Assembly: GCA_035652435.1 (NCBI GenBank)
Contig: DASRDU010000115.1
Coordinates: forward strand, 1 to 64,000
Reading direction: 5' to 3'
From: DASRDU01 sp035652435
GTDB lineage: Bacteria > Acidobacteriota > Blastocatellia > RBC074
Length of the DNA: 64,000 nt
A model generated the notes under the pieces. The model was not told the DNA's origin. It saw only the letters and a list, made by a program, of their open reading frames with translations, and searched no databases. Positions 55,338 to 64,000 of the stretch are shown piece after piece. Numbering within the stretch: position 1 is the stretch's first letter; each line of letters begins with the position of its first letter. A program made the position numbers and the translations under genes.

Positions 55338-56942
55338 ATGACTACAGGATTTCTCAGTCTCGTCCTGCACGCGCACCTCCCCTTCGTTCGTCACCCCGAA
55401 TATCCAGACTTTCTCGAAGAAGACTGGCTCTACGAGGCGATCAGCGAGACTTACATCCCGCTGCTGATGGCATTCAGGGCGCTGCTTGAGGAGGGCGTCA
55501 GATTTCGGGTGACGATGTCCATGACGCCGCCGCTTTGCGAGATGCTGAGCGACCCGTTGCTGCAGGAACGCTATTCGCGCCACCTGGATAAACTGTGCGA
55601 GCTGGCGGAAAAGGAGGTCGAGCGGACAAAGAACAGGGCATCGAATTTTTATTCAGCCGCACTGATGTACCGCCGGCATTTCAACGAATGCCGTGAGGTC
55701 TTTGAGAACCAGTATGGCCGCAGCATCGTGCGCGGCTTCAGGGAACTTCAGGACGCCGGGGCGCTTGAGATCATCACCTGCTGCGCCACCCACGGATTCC
55801 TGCCGCTCGTTTCCAACGAGGAATCCAAGCGCGCCCAGATTCAGATCGCGAAGACGAATTACCTCAAACACTTTGGCCGCGAGCCGCGCGGCATCTGGCT
55901 GGCCGAATGCGCCTTCAGCCCCGGCGATGACCGCTTCCTGCGCGAAGCCGGGATCAGATTTTTCATCGCCGACGCGCACGCGATCCTCTACGGCACGCCG
56001 CGCCCGAAGCGGGGGATTTACGCGCCTGTGATCACCCCGGAAGGCGTCGGCGTTTTTGCCCGCGACACCGAGACCAGTGAGCAGGTGTGGAGTTCGGACA
56101 CCGGATACCCGGGCGACCCGCTCTACCGCGAGTTCTACCGTGACCTCGGGTACGACGCCGAGGATTACGATTACATCAAACCTTACCTGCACGATGACGG
56201 GGTGCGGCGCAACATCGGCTTCAAATACCATCGCATCACGGGCAAAGTCGCGCTGCACGAGAAAGAGCCTTACGTCCCCGAATGGGCGATGGAACGCGCC
56301 GCCGACCATGCGGGCAATTTCATGTCCAATCGCCTAGGTCAGGCGCGTCATTTGAATTACCACCTGGGCCGCCCGCCCGTGATCGTCGCGCCCTATGACG
56401 CCGAGCTGTTCGGTCACTGGTGGTTTGAAGGCCCGCACTTCCTCTACTACCTCTTCAAGAAGCTGCATTACGATCAGGACGAGATTCAGCCGATCTCGCC
56501 GGTTGATTACCTGGACATTTATCCTGACAACCAGCCGCAGACGCCGTCGGCCTCGTCGTGGGGCGCGGAAGGTTATAACCGCGTCTGGATCAACCACCAG
56601 ACCGACTGGATGTACCTGCACCAGCAGGTCGCGGAACAGCGGATGGTCGAGCTGGCCGGGCGGTTCCCGCACTCGGACGGCCTGTTGCGACGGGCACTCA
56701 ATCAGGCGGCGCGCGAGTTATTGCTGGCGCAATCGTCCGACTGGGCCTTCATCATCACGACCGGCACGATGGTGCAGTACGCGGTCAAGCGCTTCAAGGA
56801 TCACATCCACCGCTTTACCCGGGCTTATGAAATGATCATCGGGAATCAGATTGATGAGGTGTGGCTCGCGGATGTCGAGAATAAAGACACGATCTTTCAG
56901 GAGATTGATTACCGCGTCTACCACCCGCACCCGCAGGGATGA
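55338..56942 (+). CDS. GH57/DUF1957 1,4-alpha-glucan branching enzyme
   Basis: 534 residues. Catalytic block GIWLAECAFSPG with nucleophile Glu190, LHAHLPFVRHPEYPD near the N-end, and PYDAELFGHWWFEGP with the acid/base Asp. It transfers alpha-1,4 glucan segments to make 1,6 branches in glycogen. The stop overlaps the AraC gene start. Confidence 0.88.
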   Translation: MTTGFLSLVLHAHLPFVRHPEYPDFLEEDWLYEAISETYIPLLMAFRALLEEGVRFRVTMSMTPPLCEMLSDPLLQERYSRHLDKLCELAEKEVERTKNRASNFYSAALMYRRHFNECREVFENQYGRSIVRGFRELQDAGALEIITCCATHGFLPLVSNEESKRAQIQIAKTNYLKHFGREPRGIWLAECAFSPGDDRFLREAGIRFFIADAHAILYGTPRPKRGIYAPVITPEGVGVFARDTETSEQVWSSDTGYPGDPLYREFYRDLGYDAEDYDYIKPYLHDDGVRRNIGFKYHRITGKVALHEKEPYVPEWAMERAADHAGNFMSNRLGQARHLNYHLGRPPVIVAPYDAELFGHWWFEGPHFLYYLFKKLHYDQDEIQPISPVDYLDIYPDNQPQTPSASSWGAEGYNRVWINHQTDWMYLHQQVAEQRMVELAGRFPHSDGLLRRALNQAARELLLAQSSDWAFIITTGTMVQYAVKRFKDHIHRFTRAYEMIIGNQIDEVWLADVENKDTIFQEIDYRVYHPHPQG

Positions 56943-57760
56943 ATTCACCCCGCATCATCCTCGAACCGCAGTTCTCCGTCGAACAACGCCCGCTCAGTCG
57001 CCGCGTTTCTGAGTTATCGGCGCAGTCCGGTTACCTGCTGATTCACCTGCTCAGTTCGCGGATCGAAGGTCTTCCCAGCAGCGCCAGCCTGCTGCTTAAT
57101 CCGAATCAGACGATCCGGTTTTCATCAGGCCGACAGCGCAGTGAACTCCTGCTCGTTCGCCTCACCCCACAATTGCTGGTTGAGGCTGCCGCGCGGCTCC
57201 GGCTTCACTGTACGGGCGCGAACCTGCTCTTTCGTCAGCCACTGACTCCGATCACGGATGATCCGAATCTGTGCGCCGCGCTGGAGGCGATGGACCGGGA
57301 AATTGATGAGGCGGCAGCCGGGTGGAGAGAAGTGATCAGATCACTGGTCGGCCAGATGGCGGTTTACCTGCTGCGCTCGCACATCAACGTGCAGCGCTCG
57401 GATGAGATCGAGCTGTCGCGCGTCGGCATCGTGGACCGCCGGCTGCGCCGCGCGATTGAATTCATGCACGACAACTGCGAACGCGAACTGGGCCTGTCGG
57501 AGATCGCGGCGGCGGCCTACCTGAGCGCCTTTCACTTCGCCCGCCTCTTCAAAAAAATCACCGGCACGACGCCGCACGCTTATCTGGCCACGCTGCGCAT
57601 TGAGAAGGCGCGGCGGATGCTCGCGGAAACCGACCTTTCCATTATCGAGATCGGCGCGCGGGTCGGTTACACCAGCCAGAGCCATTTCACCAAAATCTTC
57701 CGCGAGGCGACTGGGCTGACGCCGCGCGTATTTCGTGCGGCAGCCACCGGAAGTAACTGA
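56939..57760 (+). CDS. AraC-family transcriptional regulator
   Basis: 273 residues. A cupin-like N-terminal half and a C-terminal double HTH (LGLSEIAAAAYLSAFHFARLFKKITG, then IIEIGARVGYTSQSHFTKIFREATGLTPR). It overlaps the GH57 stop by four bases, so the two are coupled. The inducer is unknown. Confidence 0.85.
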   Translation: MNSPRIILEPQFSVEQRPLSRRVSELSAQSGYLLIHLLSSRIEGLPSSASLLLNPNQTIRFSSGRQRSELLLVRLTPQLLVEAAARLRLHCTGANLLFRQPLTPITDDPNLCAALEAMDREIDEAAAGWREVIRSLVGQMAVYLLRSHINVQRSDEIELSRVGIVDRRLRRAIEFMHDNCERELGLSEIAAAAYLSAFHFARLFKKITGTTPHAYLATLRIEKARRMLAETDLSIIEIGARVGYTSQSHFTKIFREATGLTPRVFRAAATGSN

Positions 57761-57800
57761 TCAGGGCCGGCGGATTAATTTTCACCGGCCTTGCCCCCGT

Positions 57801-57824
57801 ATACCTGACTTTTGTGTCAGGTAT
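57801..57824. promoter_or_regulatory. IscR type-1-like palindrome upstream of the Rrf2 gene
   Basis: ATACCTGAC and GTCAGGTAT flank six bases. The ATA..GAC...GTC..TAT pattern agrees with the type-1 site of E. coli IscR. It lies just ahead of the Rrf2 gene start at 57866. Autoregulation is likely. Confidence 0.65.
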
Positions 57825-57865
57825 GTGCTAGACTTCGTCTTACAATTTTAAGAGGTTATTTCAGC

Positions 57866-58345
57866 TTGAAGATCACAGCCCAGGAAGAATACGGATTGCG
57901 CTGCATTCTGCAGCTCGCACGGCAGGAGCCTGACGCGCCGATGATGGTGCGTGACATTGCCGAGCGCGAAGGTCTGTCGGTCGCTTACGTCGAGAAACTG
58001 CTCTGGACGCTCAGTCACAGTGGGATCGCCGAAAGCGTCCGCGGGCCGAAAGGCGGCTACCGCCTGACGCGCCCCTGCTCGGAGATTTCCATCGGCGAAG
58101 TGATGCGCGCCCTCGGCGGCGTTCCGTCAAAAGACGACATCTGCTCGCAGTTCACCGGCAACCAGGATACCTGCGTGCATCATGATGACTGCGGCCTGCG
58201 CCCCGTCTGGGTGAGCATTACGGATTTCGTCCACAGCGTCTTCGACAAGATTCCGCTGTCAGCGCTGCTCCAGGGCAGCGTGGATGCGCAGATGGTCCAG
58301 ATCGGCGGCGCGAGTAAGGCGAAAACACGGATGCCGGTCGGTTAG
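57866..58345 (+). CDS. Rrf2-family regulator, IscR/SufR-like
   Basis: 159 residues from a TTG at 57866 with AAGAGG upstream. Rrf2 HTH (KITAQEEYGLRCILQLAR, MMVRDIAEREGLSVAYVEKLL, GPKGGYRL) followed by a C-terminal Cys cluster (DICSQF ... DTCVHHDDCGLRPVW), suited to bind an Fe-S cluster. It should sense iron-sulfur status and control the suf operon that follows. Confidence 0.85.
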   Translation: MKITAQEEYGLRCILQLARQEPDAPMMVRDIAEREGLSVAYVEKLLWTLSHSGIAESVRGPKGGYRLTRPCSEISIGEVMRALGGVPSKDDICSQFTGNQDTCVHHDDCGLRPVWVSITDFVHSVFDKIPLSALLQGSVDAQMVQIGGASKAKTRMPVG

Positions 58346-58373
58346 CCGATGGTCAGGCTGTTTTTTTGGGCAT

Positions 58374-58396
58374 AAACCTTACTATTTTGTCTGGTA
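58374..58396. promoter_or_regulatory. Second Rrf2 operator-like site upstream of sufB
   Basis: ACCTTACT and GTCTGGT in a 23-base stretch match the first site imperfectly (two to three changes). It sits 45 bases ahead of the sufB start, so it may be the operator of the suf genes. Confidence 0.45.
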
Positions 58397-58440
58397 CTGG
58401 TGACCCGGGGAAGGCCGGAGAAGAGTCAGAGAGAAAAACG

Positions 58441-59874
<1,434 letters not shown>

Positions 59875-59904
59875 CAACGTAGTTCACACAACTTCAAATC
59901 AACC

Positions 59905-60342
59905 ATGCCAGACAAACTTTCGGAGATTGAAGCTTCACTGCCGCCCGTGCCTGCTCCGGGGGGCAATTACGTTCACGCGGTTCGCACCGGGAACCTGCTC
60001 TTTCTGGCCGGGAAAGGGCCTTACCTGCGCGGGAAGGTCGGCGCCGAGATTTCGAGGGAGCAGGCGTATCACGCCGCCCGCGAGGTCGGGATGATCCTGC
60101 TGGCGGTGATGAAGCAGGAACTCGGGACCCTGCGAAAAGTGAAGAGAGTGGTCAAGGTGCTGGGGATGGTCAACGCCGTCCCGGAGTTCGGCGATCATCC
60201 GGCGGTCATCAACGGCTGCTCCGACCTCTTTGTCGAAGTGTTCGGGGAAAACGGGCGGCACGCCCGCTCGGCGGTGGGCATGGGTTCGCTGCCGTCACAG
60301 ATCCCGGTCGAAATCGAAGCCATTGTCGAAGTCACTGACTAA
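59905..60342 (+). CDS. RidA/YjgF-family protein between sufB and sufC
   Basis: 145 residues. RidA-like GNLLFLAGKGPY, VVKVLGMVNAVPEFGDHPAVIN and ARSAVGMGSLPSQIPVEIEAI with the conserved Arg. RidA deaminates reactive enamines formed by PLP enzymes, including those that could arise from cysteine metabolism. It sits inside the suf operon, which is not the usual order. A clear ribosome site is missing. Confidence 0.85.
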   Translation: MPDKLSEIEASLPPVPAPGGNYVHAVRTGNLLFLAGKGPYLRGKVGAEISREQAYHAAREVGMILLAVMKQELGTLRKVKRVVKVLGMVNAVPEFGDHPAVINGCSDLFVEVFGENGRHARSAVGMGSLPSQIPVEIEAIVEVTD

Positions 60343-60361
60343 TTCGGGGGAAGAAATCACA

Positions 60362-61117
60362 GTGCTTGAGATTCGTAACTTACACGCCACGATTGATGGC
60401 AAGGAGATTTTGAGGGGCCTTGACCTGACGGTCAGGGCGGGCGAGATTCACGCGATCATGGGGCCGAACGGTTCGGGCAAAAGCACGCTCGCGAAAGTGC
60501 TGGCCGGGCACCCTTCGTATGAAGTCACCGCGGGCGAAGTGATCTATCAGGGCCGGAACCTGCTTGAGCTTGAGCCCGATGAGCGCGCCCGCGAGGGCCT
60601 CTTTCTGGCGTTTCAGTACCCGATCGAGATCACTGGCGTGAGCAACGCGAACTTCCTGCGGATGGCTTACAACGAAATCGCGAAGCACGAGGGGCGTGAC
60701 GAACTCGACCCGCTCGAATTCGACGACCTGCTGCGCGAGAAGATGAAGATTGTCGAGATGAGCGAGGGCTTCATCAACCGCTCGGTCAACGAGGGTTCCG
60801 GCGGCGAGAAGAAACGCAACGAGATTCTGCAGATGGCCGTGCTTGAGCCGAAGCTCGCCGTGCTGGACGAAACCGATTCGGGTCTCGACATTGACGCGCT
60901 GCGTATCGTGGCGAACGGCGTCAGCAAACTGGCGAATAAGGACAACGCGATCATTCTGGTGACGCATTATCAGCGGCTGCTCAATTACATCGAACCGCAC
61001 CACGTTCACGTACTCTACCGGGGCCGGATCGCCAAATCGGGCGGCAAGGAACTGGCGCAGGAGCTGGAAAGCAAAGGCTACGACTGGATCAAGGGCGCGA
61101 ATGGAGCCAAAGCATAA
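60362..61117 (+). CDS. sufC: Fe-S assembly ATPase SufC
   Basis: 251 residues from a GTG at 60362 with GGGGGAAG upstream. Walker A GPNGSGKST, signature block EGSGGEKKRNEIL, Walker B LAVLDETDSGLDID. The SufC-specific ETDSGLDID is present. It hydrolyses ATP for the SufBCD complex. Confidence 0.95.
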   Translation: MLEIRNLHATIDGKEILRGLDLTVRAGEIHAIMGPNGSGKSTLAKVLAGHPSYEVTAGEVIYQGRNLLELEPDERAREGLFLAFQYPIEITGVSNANFLRMAYNEIAKHEGRDELDPLEFDDLLREKMKIVEMSEGFINRSVNEGSGGEKKRNEILQMAVLEPKLAVLDETDSGLDIDALRIVANGVSKLANKDNAIILVTHYQRLLNYIEPHHVHVLYRGRIAKSGGKELAQELESKGYDWIKGANGAKA

Positions 61118-61119
61118 AG

Positions 61120-62439
61120 ATGCTGCAAATGGTCAAAGAGAACAATTTCCTTTCAGTCTTCAGCAGCCTGGCTGAGCGGACCAGCGATCCGGCGTGGCTC
61201 CTCAGCCTGCGCGAAAGGGCGGCGGCGAGCTTTGAAGCGCTCGAATTCCCGACCGCGCGCACCGAAGAGTGGAAGTACACGAACGCCGCGCCGATTCTGA
61301 AGCTGGATTATCGCAGCGCTTCCGGAGCGGATGGCAAAGGCGTGACGGCGGAGGGCATTGAGAAATTCAGCTTTGCGGAAACACGCCACAGCCGGCTGGT
61401 TTTCATCAACGGCTTTTACTCGCGCGAACTCTCTGACGTTTCGGTACTGTCGGGCGGAATCACGGTCAGCAATTTTTCAAACGCGCAGGCCGAGGTGATT
61501 CGCAGGCATCTGGGCGCTTACGCCGATTACCACCGGCAGGTCTTCACGGCGCTCAATACGGCTTCGATCAACGAAGGCGCGTTCGTTCATATCCCGGACG
61601 GCAAAATCCTTGAGACGCCGATTCACCTGCTTTTCGTCTCCACGTCGCCCGGAGCGAATACGATCTCGCACCCGCGCGCGCTCGTCGTGGCGGGGCGCGG
61701 CGCGATGGCGACGGTGATCGAAAGTTTCGTTTCAATCGCCGATGACGTTTACTTCACCAACGCCGTGACGGAAGTCGTCACGCACGAAGGCGCGGCGATT
61801 GATCATTACCGTTTGCAGGAAGAGAGCGAGCGTGGCTTTCACATCGGCACGACGCAGGTTCACCAGGAGCGCGCGAGCAGTTATTCATCCTGCGCGCTTT
61901 CAATCGGCAGCCGGATCGCGCGACACAACCTGAATGTGACTCTCGCCGACGAGAACACGCAGACGACGCTCAACGGCTTGTATGTCGTCACCGGCGATCA
62001 GCTTTCCGACAGCCACCTGCTGCTCGATCATGCCAAACCGCATGGCGCGAGCAGTCAGCTTTATAAAGGCATCCTTGACGACCGGGCGCGCGCCGTCTTC
62101 AACGGCAAGGTGATAGTCCGCGAAGGCGCACTGCTGACCGACGCGCGGCAGCTTAATAAAAACCTGCTGCTTTCCGGCGACGCCCACGTGGATACGAAAC
62201 CCGAACTCGAGATTTTTGCGGACGACGTGAAATGCGCGCACGGCGCGACGGTCGGGCAGTTGGAAGACGACGAACTTTTTTATCTCTCCACCCGCGGGTT
62301 GGATCCTGAGAAGGCGCGCGCGCTGCTGACTTACGGTTTTGCCGAAGACGTGATCAGCAAAATCAAGGTCGCTTCGGTGCGCAGGCAACTTGACGAATTC
62401 GTGCTGACGAAACTTCATCAGAATCTGGAAGTGAGTTAA
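61120..62439 (+). CDS. sufD: Fe-S assembly protein SufD
   Basis: 439 residues. N-terminal FPTARTEEWKYTN, beta-helix and the C-terminal VKCAHGATVGQLEDDELFYLSTRG block with the family Cys/His. It pairs with SufB. It starts two bases after the sufC stop. Confidence 0.93.
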   Translation: MLQMVKENNFLSVFSSLAERTSDPAWLLSLRERAAASFEALEFPTARTEEWKYTNAAPILKLDYRSASGADGKGVTAEGIEKFSFAETRHSRLVFINGFYSRELSDVSVLSGGITVSNFSNAQAEVIRRHLGAYADYHRQVFTALNTASINEGAFVHIPDGKILETPIHLLFVSTSPGANTISHPRALVVAGRGAMATVIESFVSIADDVYFTNAVTEVVTHEGAAIDHYRLQEESERGFHIGTTQVHQERASSYSSCALSIGSRIARHNLNVTLADENTQTTLNGLYVVTGDQLSDSHLLLDHAKPHGASSQLYKGILDDRARAVFNGKVIVREGALLTDARQLNKNLLLSGDAHVDTKPELEIFADDVKCAHGATVGQLEDDELFYLSTRGLDPEKARALLTYGFAEDVISKIKVASVRRQLDEFVLTKLHQNLEVS

Positions 62440-62457
62440 TCCCGGAGGTCATTATCA

Positions 62458-63741
62458 ATGCAGGCTGCGTACGAGACTAATGAGAAAATCAAATCAGCGA
62501 ATGAAACTGAAGGCCCGTCACCGGCGTTCGACGTCAATCGCATTCGCGAGGATTTTCCGATCCTGAAACGCGAGGTTCACGGGCGCCCGCTCGTCTACCT
62601 GGACAACGCGGCCACGAGCCAGAAGCCGCAGGTCGTGATTGATGCGATCAATCATTACTACTGCGCGGATAATTCTAACGTCCACCGCGGCGTGCATTAC
62701 CTGAGCCAGCTCGCGACGCAGGAATACGAGGGTGCGCGGAACAAGATCAGGAAATTTATCAATGCCGCCGACACGCATGAGATCATTTACACGAGCGGCA
62801 CGACCGGAGGCATCAATCTGGTGGCCGCGAGTTACGGGCGCAAATTCATCAAAGAGGGTGATGAGATCATCATCTCCGCGATGGAACACCACGCGAACAT
62901 CGTCCCGTGGCAGCTGCTCTGCGAGCAGACGGGTGCCGTGCTGCGCGTCATCCCGATGAATGATGACGGCGAACTGTTGATGGACGAGTACGAGAAGATG
63001 CTCTGTCCCCGCACGAAGTTCGTCGCGGTCGCTTACGTCTCGAACGCGCTCGGCACGATCAATCCCGTCAGGCGCATCATCGAACTGGCTCACAGCGTTG
63101 ATGCGCCCGTGCTGATTGATGGCGCGCAGTCGGCGCCACACCTGAAGGTTGATGTGCGCGAACTGGACTGTGATTTCTACGCCTTCTCCGGCCACAAGAT
63201 CTGCGGCCCGACCGGCATCGGCGTACTCTACGGCAAGGCCGAACTCCTGAATGTCATGCCGCCGTATCAGGGCGGCGGCGATATGATCGCGACGGTCACT
63301 TTCGAGAAGACGACTTACAACACGCTGCCCTGGAAGCTCGAAGCCGGGACGCCGAATATCGAGGGGGTCATCGGGATGGGCGTCGCGATTGATTATCTGG
63401 AAGGCATCGGGCTTGACCGGATCGCCGCTTACGAACACGAACTGCTCGAATACGCCACCGAGGTGATCGGCTCGATCAAGGGCGTGAAACTGATCGGCAC
63501 CGCGCGCGAAAAAGCGAGCGTGCTTTCCTTCACGGTTGATCACGTTCACCCGCACGACGTCGGCACGATTCTGGACGGCGAAGGCATCGCGGTTCGCGCC
63601 GGTCACCACTGCGCGCAGCCGGTGATGCAGCGCTTTAACGTGCCCGCGACGGCCCGCGCATCATTCGCCTTCTACAACACGAAGGAAGAGATTGACGCGC
63701 TGGCGGGCGCGATTCATCGGGTCATCGAGGTATTTCAATAA
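62458..63741 (+). CDS. sufS: Cysteine desulfurase SufS
   Basis: 427 residues. PLP Lys247 in FSGHKICGPTG and catalytic Cys385 in RAGHHCAQPVM, as in SufS (type II desulfurase). GGAGG before the start. It frees sulfur from cysteine for cluster assembly, with SufU as acceptor. Confidence 0.95.
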   Translation: MQAAYETNEKIKSANETEGPSPAFDVNRIREDFPILKREVHGRPLVYLDNAATSQKPQVVIDAINHYYCADNSNVHRGVHYLSQLATQEYEGARNKIRKFINAADTHEIIYTSGTTGGINLVAASYGRKFIKEGDEIIISAMEHHANIVPWQLLCEQTGAVLRVIPMNDDGELLMDEYEKMLCPRTKFVAVAYVSNALGTINPVRRIIELAHSVDAPVLIDGAQSAPHLKVDVRELDCDFYAFSGHKICGPTGIGVLYGKAELLNVMPPYQGGGDMIATVTFEKTTYNTLPWKLEAGTPNIEGVIGMGVAIDYLEGIGLDRIAAYEHELLEYATEVIGSIKGVKLIGTAREKASVLSFTVDHVHPHDVGTILDGEGIAVRAGHHCAQPVMQRFNVPATARASFAFYNTKEEIDALAGAIHRVIEVFQ

Positions 63742-63801
63742 GCGGTCAGCTATCAGCTTTCAGCCAGAAGCTGACTGCTGACCGCTGATGGCTGATAGCT
63801 G
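63742..63801. repeat. Imperfect palindrome between sufS and sufU
   Basis: CAGCTATCAGC-containing left arm (63747-63764) pairs with the right arm 63784-63801 (GCTGATAGCTG end) with two mismatches. Inner words GCTGACTGCTGACC add further pairing. It covers the whole spacer and stops nine bases before the sufU ATG. Confidence 0.65.
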
Positions 63802-63810
63802 TGTTGCTGT

Positions 63811-64000
63811 ATGGCTGATTTGAACGAACTCTATCAACAGGTCATTCTCGATCACAATAAAAAGCCGCGCAATTTCAAGCCGCTCGAACATCCGACGGTC
63901 ACGCAGGTCGGGCACAATCCGCTCTGCGGCGATCAGCTGACGCTCTACCTGGAGCTGGACGGTGATGTCGTCAAAGACGTCGGCTTTCAGGGCTCTGGTT
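63811..64000 (+). CDS. sufU: SufU/IscU-type Fe-S scaffold or sulfur acceptor (partial, 5' end)
   Basis: 63 codons reach the right edge. ADLNELYQQVILDHNKKPRNF and HNPLCGDQL with Cys39 fit SufU (the Zn-bound sulfur acceptor of SufS) and IscU-like proteins. Full length would be near 140-150. No good ribosome site: the palindrome lies just ahead. Confidence 0.88.
   Translation, partial: MADLNELYQQVILDHNKKPRNFKPLEHPTVTQVGHNPLCGDQLTLYLELDGDVVKDVGFQGSG

Overview
The window is a GC-rich chromosomal segment that most resembles an Acidobacteriota genome, probably of the Blastocatellia/Pyrinomonas type. This is inferred from gene content: a very large Oar-like TonB-dependent receptor with a carboxypeptidase-regulatory domain, a PilT-type ATPase, a SufBCDSU iron-sulfur operon under an Rrf2 regulator, a GH57 branching enzyme beside a DUF4912 protein, and Planctomycete-like DUF1553 and FG-GAP proteins. 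No rRNA or tRNA gene was seen, so the taxonomic call is not proven.

Layout. 1-1.5 kb: tail of an IS630-type transposase and a PHP-domain protein. 1.5-7 kb: an OlsB-like N-acyltransferase whose reading frame breaks at a run of nine A, then the TonB-dependent receptor. 7-12.5 kb: metal and arsenic genes (CDF-like transporter, TlpA-like protein, ArsR, ArsI/CadI-like enzyme, AqpS-like aquaporin, cupin, small membrane protein), the last four as an overlapping operon. 12.5-22.2 kb: a phosphate block on the minus strand (porin, pstS, pstC, pstA, pstB, phoU, phoB, phoR) followed by a TPR protein. 23-38 kb: housekeeping genes (FKBP, LOG-family protein, thiE, pilT, zinc-ribbon/pseudo-receiver protein, glcD-like oxidase, CBS protein, M50 protease, acetyltransferase, hutH, HU, dcd). 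37.3-46.3 kb: a Cus-type copper/silver efflux locus interrupted by a cytochrome c lipoprotein and an AAC(6')-like acetyltransferase. 46.4-52.7 kb: heme A synthase, FG-GAP protein, GMC and Gfo/Idh/MocA oxidoreductases, then two broken genes at deletion junctions. 52.8-57.8 kb: DUF4912 protein, a conserved hypothetical, GH57 and an AraC regulator. 57.8 kb to the end: Rrf2 regulator, sufB, ridA-like, sufC, sufD, sufS and the start of sufU.

The strongest system-level signal is a local phosphate regulon. Four upstream regions (acyltransferase, TonB receptor, porin-pst operon, TPR gene) carry arrays of 8-bp TTAAC/TTTAC-like units repeated at exactly 11-bp period. This is the architecture described for the cyanobacterial Pho box. 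It links phosphate uptake, phosphorus-free lipid synthesis and an outer-membrane receptor around the phoB-phoR pair in the same 20 kb.

A second regulatory signal is an IscR type-1-like palindrome in front of the Rrf2 gene, with a weaker copy in front of sufB. A 242-bp nested palindromic element lies in frame inside the signal-peptide region of the TolC-like gene, and two other intergenic palindromes are present.
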